In this document: piece after piece, positions 36,991-47,903 of the stretch
Layout of the letters: each line of letters begins with the position of its first letter
How positions within the stretch are numbered: position 1 is the first letter of the stretch
DNA from: Acytostelium subglobosum LB1
Lineage: Eukaryota; Evosea; Eumycetozoa; Acytosteliales; Acytosteliaceae
Length of the DNA stretch: 64,000 bases
Direction of reading: 5' to 3'
Assembly (NCBI RefSeq): GCF_000787575.1
Contig: NW_012236529.1
Location: forward strand, 1,550,001 to 1,614,000
The notes under the pieces: model-generated
Database searches by the model: none
What the model was told of the DNA's origin: nothing
What the model saw: only the letters and a program-made list of their open reading frames with translations
Translations under genes and position numbers: made by a program

Positions 36991-37954
36991 ATTTGAAATA
37001 ATAATAATAATAATAATAATCAATATAACAGGTTGTTAATAAATATATTGAATAATGTAATGTTTGAGTGAATGAATAAATGAATGAATGAGAGTGAACG
37101 AATGAATGAATGATTAGTCGAGTTGGACAATTGTGGTAAGATGAGTAGGACATTCGTGTCCCTTGCAAATGTTGTCTGTTCCACTCCAAACACTTGTCCG
37201 CCCAGTCCAACCAACCCAATTGGATTGGAGGTCCACAACATACATCTTGGAATTTTTACACGTGTGCAAAAAAGGACAATTTTGGTTGTGGGGCGGTTTT
37301 TTTTATCTTCTTTGATTTTTTTTACACCAACAGTTTGCCGGTTGGCCCAAGATGGATAATGAGATGTTCACAAAAATGTCAAATGATCTTTTAAAGATTC
37401 TCCACGTTAACAAGTGAAGACGATGTTAGATCAGGCATTGAATGAGTCCTTCAGCGCAACATAGTTGTACTGTTTCAATGTAAAGGGATTGCCAATCTCG
37501 TAGTATCGCACGATGTTGAGCACTTGCAGCGACCTTACAGGTCCGCACAAACAGTTGTGAGTTGTGTTTCTTGGTCAACACTTACTAAATGATGTAGTGC
37601 TCAATAACTTGCACTGCAGTACTCTGATGCATCGTTGTATTCTAAACCTGTCAGCATTTGTAAATGATAGGTATTATCTGTTTGAGTTATCTATACAACA
37701 TATGTGAGTGAATGTGATACAAAGAATGAATGATCTTGGTTGATGTTGTGAGTAGTAAAAGTTGGGGGACCTTGCATATGTGGAGGAGCTCGCGAAATGG
37801 TGAATGTCATGTCGTCTAGATAGTGTGGTTGGGGCTCGATTGGGCGATTTTGATGATGGATTGGGTTGAGAGAGTGCAACAACTGATGACACTGTTTACA
37901 CTATGTACTGATGAACTGTGAGATAAAGGATTATATCCTTTAATAGTAATTTAT
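36991..37954. other. Intergenic, with a possible small coding remnant
   Basis: Mostly simple-sequence or AT-rich DNA. On the minus strand 37574-37431 there is a 47-codon frame with protein-like composition (RSLQVLNIVRYYEIGNPFTL) ending in a stop, without start or flanking exons; it could be the last exon of a lost gene. The rest (37674-37900) shows nothing. Confidence 0.35.
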
Positions 37955-38480
37955 TTAGGTACAGATTCTACCTTGATATGCCAAGCTGGAAAGTGGGGTA
38001 TTTACTCCATTGGCTTTGATCGAACCATCATAGTTGACGACGATCTCTCCGTTGTAGGGGGTTGGAACGTAGGCGGTGGTAGTACCAATCTTAATAGCTA
38101 CGATGAATGGCTTTGAATCACTTCGGCTCCAGGTCTCATATCCGTTGTTTGCACTAATAGGGAAGAAGTTGGTACTTCCAGAACTTCCCCATCTTTTCAA
38201 AAGAAGAAATAAATACAATATTCATTATTAGTATTGTTCATTTAATTAATTGATTGATTAAATGATTACTTACTGATTGACAGCAGCCTCGATACCAATT
38301 CCATAGTTGTTGGTCACTTTAATCGTGGCCAAACACTAAAAGATGATTGATTGATTGATTGAATTATAAATCATAAGTATTCTTGGGAGGGAAAATAAAT
38401 GAAGATTGGAAGATGGATTAACTTACAGAGGAGACCATCAAGGTAACAAGTAATAAACAAGAGATAAATTTGGTATTCAT
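37955..38480 (-). CDS. Small secreted protein, paralogue 1
   Basis: Three exons: 38480-38427, 38335-38274, 38192-37955; 117 residues. It has a signal peptide (FISCLLLVTLMVSSCLA). The mature protein has WGSSGSTNFFPI, ETWSRSDSKPFIVAIK and a C-terminal strand-rich part ending RICT. Together with the gene at 39136 it forms a family with the pattern RWGxSGxTxxFPIxxxxxExWxRSDxKPFxxAxK. Intron 2 interrupts the same Gln codon in both. The pattern resembles a small beta-sandwich lectin or cytolysin-like fold, but I do not recognise the family and name no function. It is transcribed away from its partner. Confidence 0.8.
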
Positions 38481-39135
38481 TTGTTAAGTATAATAATATA
38501 ATAATAATAAAATTGATATGATTTTGAAATGATAATGGATATTGTGGTTCTTAAGTCTTGACAGACCCAGACAACATTCCTCCATCATGTTTGAAATATC
38601 AATGTGAACCTTAGATCTAATCGCGCTCATGACTTCTGAATTTAAACATCCTTCATTCATTCGTGCAAGAATGTTCAGGTTCTAGGTTTGAGGGATGTGA
38701 CGAGGGAATTGGGATTTTTGATTGGTTTGGCCTACCTTTCGTAAAATGGGGTTCTTACACTGGCCCTGCGAGCTTTAATATTGATTGAATGTTACCATTT
38801 ATAGTTGTTTATGATAAGAAGACGACCTGAGATTTTGGTAGAGAAGACCTTGTTATAAGAATCACAATGATAGACGTTTGATCATTATCAACCTGGGACA
38901 TGTCGTTTACCTTATAAGGTAATAATTATGACACTTGTTTATACAATGGTCGGCATTTGATCATTATTCCATTATCCTTAGAAATAATAATATCTCCTGA
39001 TGTTCTGAACTGTTTGAAGGATTGAATGTATGTTTGTTATGATGAATCAAAACCTAATAAGTGATCCAAGTAATTATTATTATTGATTCAATTACACTTA
39101 TAATTAATTATTCATTTATACTTACTAATTTAAAT
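38481..39135. promoter_or_regulatory. Shared divergent promoter of the two small secreted paralogues
   Basis: A 655-base spacer between outward-facing paralogues, AT-rich at both ends and less so in the middle. No ORF was recognised. Its position suggests common regulation of the pair. Confidence 0.45.
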
Positions 39136-39733
39136 ATGAAATTCATTTCTACATTATTAATTGTTTCCTTCTTTGTTGTAAGTTAAACAATTTTGATCAA
39201 AATTGATACAGTTGGACCTAACATTTTTATTATTATCGACACTTAGGCTTATTGTTCAGCTCTTACCTGCCAATACACTGGTAGTGGTACAATCCAGGTT
39301 GCTGTCAATCAGTATGTAGTTTGTGACATGCATGTCATTTGTTAAACTTACATTCAAACTAACCAACTTAAATTGTTTGTTTTTTTTTCTTTCCAATCTA
39401 ATCTATAGATGGGGTGGTTCAGGAGATACAGGCTACTTCCCAATCAACGGTGGACAGTCGGAGTCTTGGACAAGATCTGATCAAAAGCCATTCGTTATGG
39501 CAGTGAAGAGAAGCAGCGGCCCAGAGACATATTATGCTGTTACATACGAATCTGTTGTAACTGTTACGGCCACAGATGTCACCATTGTCGAAATGGGCTG
39601 GACCGGTGGACCATACTCTGGTACCACATGCTCCAAGTACGCATTCAAAATCAGACCACCATTCGAATCATTCGCTGCTGCTTCTGATATCGATCAAGAG
39701 TTCACCGCAGAGGAGCTTGCAATGATTGAGTAA
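39136..39733 (+). CDS. Small secreted protein, paralogue 2
   Basis: Three exons: 39136-39177, 39247-39311, 39409-39733; 143 residues. It has a signal peptide (MKFISTLLIVSFFVAYCSA), then a Cys-containing strand, GGSGDTGYFPI, ESWTRSDQKPFVMAVK, and an acidic tail (IDQEFTAEELAMIE) that paralogue 1 lacks. Intron 2 interrupts the same Gln codon (VNQ/RWG) as in paralogue 1. Intron 1 contains the palindrome CAATTTTGATCAAAATTG (39188-39205). Function unknown. AATAAA follows the stop within ten bases. Confidence 0.82.
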
Positions 39734-40129
39734 TTAATCAATAAAACATTCATAGAATTATGTAGTTGATTAATCACTTTTATAATCTATTACACTCTGA
39801 TCAATCAAAACATTACTAACTTATAGTTTATTTCTTGTTATATTTTTATTCTTTATCTCTCTACATAAAGATGAGTACTCATCACCATTCTGAGTTTCGT
39901 CAGAGCATTCGGCTGAGACCATGGCGAAACCTCACTATCCAAATTAGGGAACATTCCCACTGATCAAATCGAAATTCCTTTCAAAACTACTGTTTGATAT
40001 CGATAACGTTTTAATACAACTTTGCCTCAATTCGAAATGAGGGAAACTTGGTCCATCAATGGATAAGAGAAGGTAGTTAGGCATACAATCATTCATTATC
40101 AACACTTACTTACTTACTTTATAAATATA
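39734..40129. other. Intergenic spacer
   Basis: Downstream sequence of paralogue 2 and promoter of the IPT gene. There is a less AT-rich block at about 39870-39960 with several self-complementary stretches, but no RNA gene that I can recognise. Confidence 0.4.
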
Positions 40130-42932
40130 ATGATAAAGATAATATCACTATTCTTGTGTGTCTTGGCTTTGGCATCATGCCTGCCAATGTCATCCAGCCA
40201 TCACACTATATATCATGATTGCAACATTCCAAACCTTGACACCAGTTCAATCATGACACAATCATTCGCATTTACTGACTCAAACAATGTAAGTACATCA
40301 ACTAAATGATTATTGATCCCTTGACTAACGAATACACATCACAAAGTATATATTTCATGTGTCGCCATGCATGGTGGATCCATATTGCTCAGCATATCCA
40401 CTATATTATCCCACATGCTCCATTTGCGCCCACATGCCTGATCAATATAATCGCGATTGGTTTGCCCTTGGTGACCAACAAACGTTGGACGCCTACTACG
40501 ACAACACCACCTACCAACTTGTGCTCAACTACTACTCCTATGATCAAGGCTATTGTGGTTCAGGCATGATCGGGACAACGATCTACATGAAGTGCGGTAG
40601 AGAGAATGCATACATTAGTGATACCAATTTGAATGATTGCAACTTCACACTCACCTTCACGTCTCCGGCTGCCTGCGCTTATCCCGCACCAATTTTGACA
40701 TCCATCATATTGACTGGAGGCGACTCGTTCGAGATCAATGGCTCGGGCTTTGGAAACAACGTCCAGGATATCAATCTCTACGACTCACTTGGCAACTCAT
40801 ACAGCGACTTTACCTTGGAGAATGGCGTGCTGGTCGTTACCAACTTCCATCAGCCCGACGCTTTAATCTCTCTGTGTGTCACCGTTACTGGAGTGAATGG
40901 CTCTAGTGCATGCTCGAACGAACTCGAGCTCCGGTTCCGTAAGTACTCACTCACTCAGTCGCTCACACTGACACTGACCCTGACCCTGACATCTTTACAG
41001 CAATTTCTTTGAACCAGCTATATGGCTCGCCACCAACCAGCGGAGGAAATGTCACCATCACCGGTAGTAACTTGGTTATTTCAGCAGACACTGCTGTCAA
41101 CTTTGCCTTTGTTGGATCAAATATTCAGGCGATTTTGAACCAATCGGCATGGGTGATTGGCATACCAAGTGGATCAGGAACCGGTTTGACATTGAGTCTT
41201 ACGATCGGTGGTCAAGTCACAAACAATCTGTTCGTCTCCTACCAACCTCCAACGATCACCTCCTTCCAACAATCAACTGATGGTTCTTTAACGGCTGAGA
41301 TCTGTGGCCAGAACTTTGGTCCAACTGTTGACCAAATGCAAGTGTTCATTGGGTCATCTCAGGTCCAGTACAACATCGAGTACACAGGCTGTGTGATGGC
41401 ATCAATCCCCAGTGGCGCACTAAATGGTGCGGCAGTGTCAGTGATGGTCGGAGGACAAGGTGCCAAGTATTCGGGCGACATCAAGTTAATTCCTCTGGTC
41501 ACGTCGGTGACACCCATTCCACGTGGAGGTGGAACGATAACAATTCAAGGCAGTCTGATGTCCACCATCGATGCCAATGGTCAACAACTCGACTTCAGTG
41601 TCCAACTCAGCCCTGGCAATTATGCTTGCACAAACCTTGTTTCGATTGATGAGAACACAATGACATGTACTGCCGTTGACCTAGCTGACTACATCACCTC
41701 AGTCTCATTGACTATTGATGGCCAGACCAGTCCCAGCTGCCTCATCCAAGTATCCACTCCTACAATCTCATCGATCAGTGCGACCGGAACCAACTCAATA
41801 CTCATCTCTGGATCTGGCTTCAGTCAATATGTCTCAAACATCCAAATAATAGTAGACGGCGTCCAACAAACTGACATCACTATCACATTGGACAACAATG
41901 GAAACATCATTGCTTCTAACTTCCCAGCCTCCTCATCGATCAGTAGCCTCTGTGTTATTTCAGACGCCAGTACTTGTTCCAACTCAGTTGACGTTCAATT
42001 TGGTAAGTAGTTAGGGAGGTGATGGGTATCTAACTTACACCTTAACTAATCAATCAATCTATCAATCAATCACTACAACAGCTCCGGTGTTGACAGCGAT
42101 CACAAGCGCTGATACGAGTGGAAGCCAAGTGACTGTGTCTGGATCAAACTTATATGTTTCAAGCTACTCGGGATCAATCAGCCAAGTCCTCAACCTTGAT
42201 TCCACCCAGTTGTCTCCTTCAAATGTCATATCATCCACTAGCTGGGTGTTTGACATCCCACCAGGCACCGGAGCCGGACACTCGGTCACGGTGACGATCA
42301 ACGGTATGACCTCCAACCAAATCACACTCACCTACCAGAGTCCAGTGATCACCGACTACCTTCAGAATGGCACAGCAATCCTCATTGAAGGAAACAACTT
42401 TGCTCCTTCCGGCCCTTCCTCCTTGACGAAACTGTATGTCGGTGGTCTGAGTGCCACCATCGTTGATTCCAGACACAACTGGGTAATGGCATTACTTCCA
42501 CCCACTGCTCGCAACGGTCAGATGATGCTCTCTGTGGACGGTTTGAGCGTAAACAGTACTCTGGTGTTGGAGCCAACCGTCCAAACTGTATCCTCCGTCC
42601 CAACGCATGGCGGCACCATCACCCTGATGGGCACATTCCTCAACATTGTCGATCAGAAGGGTGCCAAGCTCGACGTGTCCATTGTGTTACTGCCATGGGT
42701 GGTGGACTGCAACAGGATCTCCACTCTTCCACCTTCCAATGGATACACATACATATCTTGTCACTCACCGGATAGCGGCACCAACCTGTTCACATCGTTG
42801 AATCTGACTATCAATGGATTCATGGCCACTGCTCCAGTAACAAGTTTTGTCGGTGGATTCGCCAGCACTCTTCTCCCATCAATGGCCTTTGCCATTACCC
42901 TTGTACTTCTTGTACTTTCCATCATCGTTTAA
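40130..42932 (+). CDS. IPT/TIG-domain surface protein, probably GPI-anchored
   Basis: Four exons: 40130-40288, 40347-40938, 41001-42002, 42082-42932; 867 residues. It has a signal peptide (MIKIISLFLCVLALASC) and a Cys-rich N-terminal region (SPCMVDPYCSAYP..PTCSICAH). At least six IPT/TIG-like domains follow, recognisable by xxGGNVTITGSNL, GGGTITIQGSL, GSQVTVSGSNLY and HGGTITLMGTF. The end is a hydrophobic helix (LLPSMAFAITLVLLVLSIIV) with no cytosolic tail, as in GPI-anchored proteins. There is no EGF or ComC-type domain, so it is a different architecture from the two minus-strand receptors although the IPT modules are shared. It probably acts in cell-cell contact. Confidence 0.85.
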
Positions 42933-43076
42933 CTTCAAACATATATTTAAATAAAGGCGCCAAATTCAAATTTGATGACCTAATTTGGTGTTGTTCCCAT
43001 CACGCATTGAGATCTCATCAATGACCATTTTTCAATCAAAGAGATAAAACAAAGACAAACACATAATACACAAGTC

Positions 43077-43829
43077 ATGGATAACATTACATCAACTGAA
43101 CATACAGATAATACTACTACAGAGACAGAGATGAAGAGAGGACTGTTCATTTTGTTTGAGGGTGTCGATCGTGTTGGCAAGTCTACTCAAGTGCAAGCAC
43201 TTACCAACTACATGTCCACGACACTCAGTCTGCCAACCAAGCAACTGCGTTACCCAGATCGCACTACACAGACTGGTGTCATCATCAACAGCTACCTACA
43301 GAGTGCTACACAGCTCGACGACAGAGCACTTCACCTCCTATTCTCTGCCAATCGTTGGGAGTCCAGGTATGTTTGATCAAACATGCTGGACCACACATGT
43401 ATACTCATTCATTCATTCATTCAATCAATCAATAGGGATAACATATTGACAGAGTTAAAGAATGGTACCAACTTGATTGTTGATAGATATGCTTATTCTG
43501 GAGTGGCGTATAGTGCTGCCAAGGGCATTGATTATGATTGGTGCTTCAATTGTGAGAAGGGTCTGCCTGCACCTGATGTTATATTCTACTTGCATATGGA
43601 CTCGGAGGAGACGACAAAGCGTGGAGACTATGGTAATGAACGCTACGAGAAGCTGGACTTCCAGAAAAAGATCAAGGACATCTATGAGAAGCGTCTGTTA
43701 CAATCGTCCAACAACTGGAAGCAGATCGATGCCAATCGACCCATCGCAGACATCTCCTTGGAGATCAGCTCAATCATCGATGACACTCTTCGCCAAGGTG
43801 TCAACAGCAAGCCATTACAATGTATATAA
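43077..43829 (+). CDS. dtymk: Thymidylate kinase
   Basis: Two exons (43077-43366, 43436-43829), 227 residues; phosphorylates dTMP to dTDP with ATP. The P-loop EGVDRVGKST is at residues 28-37, the DR(Y) motif at NLIVDRYAYSGVAYSAAKG, and the LID region near KRGDYGNERYE. In the eukaryotic form (Arg in the P-loop) the catalytic basic residue comes from the loop DRVGKS. An ~18-residue Thr-rich extension precedes the core; no clear mitochondrial signal. It converges with the acyl-CoA synthetase gene with only 50 bases between the stops. Confidence 0.95.
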
Positions 43830-43879
43830 ATAGTTCAATCAATCATTCATTAGTTCATCGTTCGTTCATTCGTTTATTA

Positions 43880-46800
43880 TTACTGTTGCTCGGTTGGCTT
43901 TGCCTCGTCTTCGCTGGAATCATCGCTGGTGCTTGAGTAGTCCTCGCTGTCGCTGCTGCTGCTGCTGGTGTAGCTGGTTGAGCTGTCTGATGATGAGTCT
44001 GATGATGAGTGACCGTCTCCATTGGGAGCATCGGCCGTGCGGTCCGGCAGGGCAACCTCAACCTTCAACACCTCTGGCTCAGCCTCGACTGGCTCCTCGA
44101 CCTTAACCTCGGCAACAACTACTACCTCCTCGACAACAGCCACTGGCGCCTCGACAACGGCAACTGGCTCTTCGACCTTGATCTCGGCAACGACGACGAC
44201 TGGCTCCTCGACAACTGGGGTTGGCTCCTGGACGACCGGGGAAACAACGACGACGGCTGGCTCCTCGACAACGGCAACTGGCTCCTCAACTTTGACCTCA
44301 GCAACGATGACAACAGGCTCCTCTACAACTGGGGTTGGCTCCTCGACAACGGCAACTGGCTCCTCGACCTTGACCTCGGCGACGATGACGACTGGCTCCT
44401 CGACAACTGGAGCTGGAACCTCGACTTGGATTGGCTCCTCCAATGGTGCGTCGACAACGGCAACAGCAATGCCGTTTGGTGGGAGGGCAAACACTCCAGT
44501 CTCACCAAGTGGCTGAGCAACTGGGATCTCTTGGACCTCTGCCACAACGACAACTGGTCCTGCTGGCTCCTCCACTGTCTCCTTCTTGGATGATGAAGAA
44601 GAGTCGGAAGTGGATGATGAAGATGATGAAGTCGATGATGATCTTGATTTGTTCTCGTTGGCCACTGCGGCAGCCTCATCAACAACAACGACTGCTGGGA
44701 CGGCGACGACGACTGCTGGTGCTGGCTCAGCGAAGACGACGACTGGAACTGGTGCCACGACGACTGGTGCTGGCTCGGCGACGACGATTGGTGCGACGAC
44801 AACTGGTGGGATGACGGCCTCGGTGGTGGCAGCTGGCTTGGCCTGGCCTGGCACGACAATGAATGCACCCTCGGCGTACTGATCGCCGTACATCTCGCGT
44901 ATCAATGGCTCGTACTTGGTGAGGATGACACGGCGCTTGAGCTTCTGGGTTGGGGTGAGCTCGGCGTCGACACCCTGGTCGGTGAACTCCTTTGGCACGA
45001 TCTTGAACTTCTTGATCGTGGACACTTGTGGCAGTCTAGTGTTGATCTCTGTGATCTTGCTCTCGATGTAGGCGTTGAAGTGCTTGTCGGCGATGGCATC
45101 CTCAATGGAGGCGGGGGCTGGATGGCCATAGTTGACGTTCTTGAGTGCGACGGCACTGATCGACAGCAGACAAACAAGGTACTTCTGGCGATCTCCAACA
45201 ATGACGGCCATGCCAATCTCGGGCACCTGGCGCAGGTATCCCTCAAGCAACGATGGGGCGATGTTCTCTCCACCAGCAGTGATGATCAGCTCCTTCTTAC
45301 GATCGGTGATGAAGAGGTAGCCGGCCTCATCGACGTATCCAATGTCTCCAGTGTGCAACCAACCATCCTGGTCGATGGTCTCCTTGGTGGCCTCTGGGTT
45401 CTTGAAATAGCCTGGGAAACAGTTTGGACCCTTGATCAGGATCTCATTGTCGCCCTCGTTCAACTTGACGATGGAGCCTGGCAAGGTCTTTCCAATGCTG
45501 CCAGTCTTGGTGTCTGGGAAGCCGATCGACTGTGGACCGGTGAGCTCAGACATACCGTAAGCCTCAGTGATAGTGATGCCAATCGACAAGAAGAAGTCCA
45601 GTGTGTCCTTGCTGATTGGGGCGGCAGTGGAGGCCATGAAGCGGCAGTGTGACAGACCCAAGTTCTTCAACACCTTCTTGAAGACCAATGTCCTGGCCAG
45701 ACCATATCCAGATGGCTTCTTCTCGCCACGCTGTGCCTTGTAGCCACCCTTCAAACCCTTTGCCTTTGCCCATCCGACCAACTTCTTCTTAATTGGGCCA
45801 CCTTGGCTCATCAACTGAGACACTCTATGTTGAATCTTCTCCCAAACTCTTGGTACACCAAAGAACAATGTTGGCTTGACCTCGAGCAATGTATCCAAGA
45901 GTGTACCCTGTGGTGATTGTTATGTGTTTGTGGAGAGTGAGTACGTCACGTGATTGAGTGGAATTATTCCAGTGAGTGATGAATGAACATACCTGGAGTG
46001 CATTCCTGTCAGCGAAGGAGACGGAGAAACCAAAGATGAGTGGTGCGTATAGGGATACGACCTGCTCGGCAACGTGACTGAGTGGGAGATATGAGATCAT
46101 ACGCTCGTTGTGACCAGTCTTTGGATGAAGGACGATGCTACCAAGGGTGTGCACAGTCCAGGCAACATTGCGCTGAGAGATCATGCAACCCTTGGGCATG
46201 CCAGTGGTGCCACTGGTGTAGATCAGGGTGCAGAGCGTGTCTGGTGTGATGGTGCTTGAGATGCGATCGATTTCGCTGTCGGGCACGGTGCGACCCAGCT
46301 CCATGAACTGCGCCCACGTGTAGGTGCCCTCGGGGAATGTGGCGTTGGCGTCGGTCGGGTCCATCACGATGTAGGCCTTGACGTTTGGTAGACTAGCCTT
46401 GATCGCGTCGTACTTGGCCAGCTGCTGCTCGTTCTCCACACAGATGACCATGGCCTCAGAGTGCGAGGCAAAGTACTCGCACTGTGGTGTCGAGCTGGTG
46501 GTGTAGATGCCCGTGGGCAGACCGCCCGCGTAGATGGCGCCCAGATGCGAGATGTGCCACTCTGGTGAGTTGAATCCGATGATGTTGACGCCGGCGCCCT
46601 GCTTCATGCCCAGCTTGACAAAGGACTTGGCGGCCGAGTAGATGTCCTCGTGGTACTTGGTCCAAGTCCACTTGACCCACTTGCCATTACGCTTGACCTG
46701 AATGGCCAAGTTATGGGGGAATCGTTGCAAAGTCGTCTGGAAGCCGTCAACAATAGTTGCTGGCATCGCGATTGGCTCTGGCAACACTCCATGCTCATCA

Positions 46801-46934
46801 GCATGTTGTGGCTGTGGGTCGATCAATGGCAGACCATGTGCCAACCTAGGTCCACTAGTTGATGATGATGGTGTGGTGGTAGTTGTGGTGGTAGTGGTGG
46901 TAGTTGTTGTAGTTGGTGTAATAGTATCAGCCAT
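43880..46934 (-). CDS. Long-chain acyl-CoA synthetase with long low-complexity tail
   Basis: Two exons: 46934-45993 and 45907-43880; 989 residues. The AMP-binding core activates fatty acids to acyl-CoA. Visible motifs are YTSGTTGMPKG (about 234-244), the YGMSELTGPQS region, GWLHTGDIGYVDEAG and DRKKELIITAGGENIAPS, which best match the long-chain, bubblegum-like branch. The core ends near residue 680. The remaining ~310 residues are an unusual tail: Ala/Val/Pro-rich, then a Ser run, then repeats on the theme VEEPVAVVEEP / VAEVKVEEP, then an acidic Ser end. D. discoideum acyl-CoA synthetases known to me lack such a tail. A poly-Thr stretch follows the start. Intron 1 contains GGAATAATTCC. Confidence 0.9.
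44085..44440 (-). repeat. Coding minisatellite, Glu/Val/Pro repeats
   Basis: Several copies of a coding repeat of roughly 50-100 bases that gives VAEVKVEEPVAVVEEP-like units lie within the synthetase tail. The antisense reading gives long but meaningless open frames. Confidence 0.8.
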
Positions 46935-47903
46935 TGTTGATTGATTGATTGATTATGTACAAATAAATAACAATGTGATTGATTGATTGATTGAATGATT
47001 GAATGGGTGAATGGGTGAATGGTTGAATGAATGGATAGAAGGTTTGAGTGTGTGAATGAAAGAATGAATGAAAGGGACTGTGCCAGCATCGCTTGACATG
47101 TCCTGATTAGGCAGATCCGTTGAGGAGAAGTATCTAACTAAAGGTACCCTAACCTAATCAATCGATTTATTTTAATTTTGTCAACAACAACAAAACAAAA
47201 AGAATCATCACCATCATTATCCCACCCACACACTCACACACCACACTAAGGCTCATTGCAATCGATCGTTTTTTTCTTGTTTGTTTTGTAGACCAACTCA
47301 CACTCAATGCGGCCTTAATTCCCATCCAAGGTCACATGACATTGTTATTTGTTAGTGTTTATTTGACTATTCTTTATGCGCGATAGTAACGATTCTACTG
47401 ATCAAACAAACCAACCAACTTTATCTTACTCATCAATATTCTCTCGCGAGATGTATCCCTGGTTCATTTGCAAAATATGGTGATGATGATTAAAGTTATT
47501 TGTTTTGTGATTGTATAATACAACATTTTGATTGAGTTGAAATGGATTGAAATGGATTGGAACTGATTGGATTGGATTGGAATGAGTAGAGAAATAGTTG
47601 GAGAATAGTATTGTTATAAATAAATAGTTGTAACACACAATACAACAGTGTTGGGTATTGGTCCAACATCATCAGATATTTGTTGGTCCAACTGAGTTCG
47701 GTCCCCACCCCACACTTCCCACCCACCAATACCAAAAATACACTTTAGTTGATCCCCTACTCATTCATTCAATGATTCAATGATTCAATCATCAGTTCCA
47801 TTCATTCAATCATCAGTTGTAGTTGTTGTTAACTGTTTAGTTGTAGTAGTAGTACTTGTAATAGATAGTTGTAGAAATACATACTTACATAACTTAGGAT
47901 AGG
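46935..47903. promoter_or_regulatory. Divergent promoter region, acyl-CoA synthetase / ankyrin-myotubularin
   Basis: No gene seen. TGATTGATTGATTGATTA runs directly precede the synthetase start and AT-rich DNA follows. A run of GGATTGG/AATGGATTGAAATGGATTG-like sequence lies at 47535-47590. Confidence 0.5.

Noticed and set aside
37674-37892. Short minus-strand frames near 37.7-37.9 kb
   Set aside because: His/Ser/Pro composition from repeats and no start or splice context.
39870-39960. Candidate small structured RNA
   Set aside because: The partly self-complementary block shows no known small-RNA box or promoter that I can recognise; folding could not be computed.
44009-44593. Long plus-strand open frame rich in Asn, Trp and Leu opposite the acyl-CoA synthetase tail
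   Set aside because: It is the antisense reading of the Glu/Val/Pro minisatellite; the minus frame continues a real enzyme and has a proper start and splice site.
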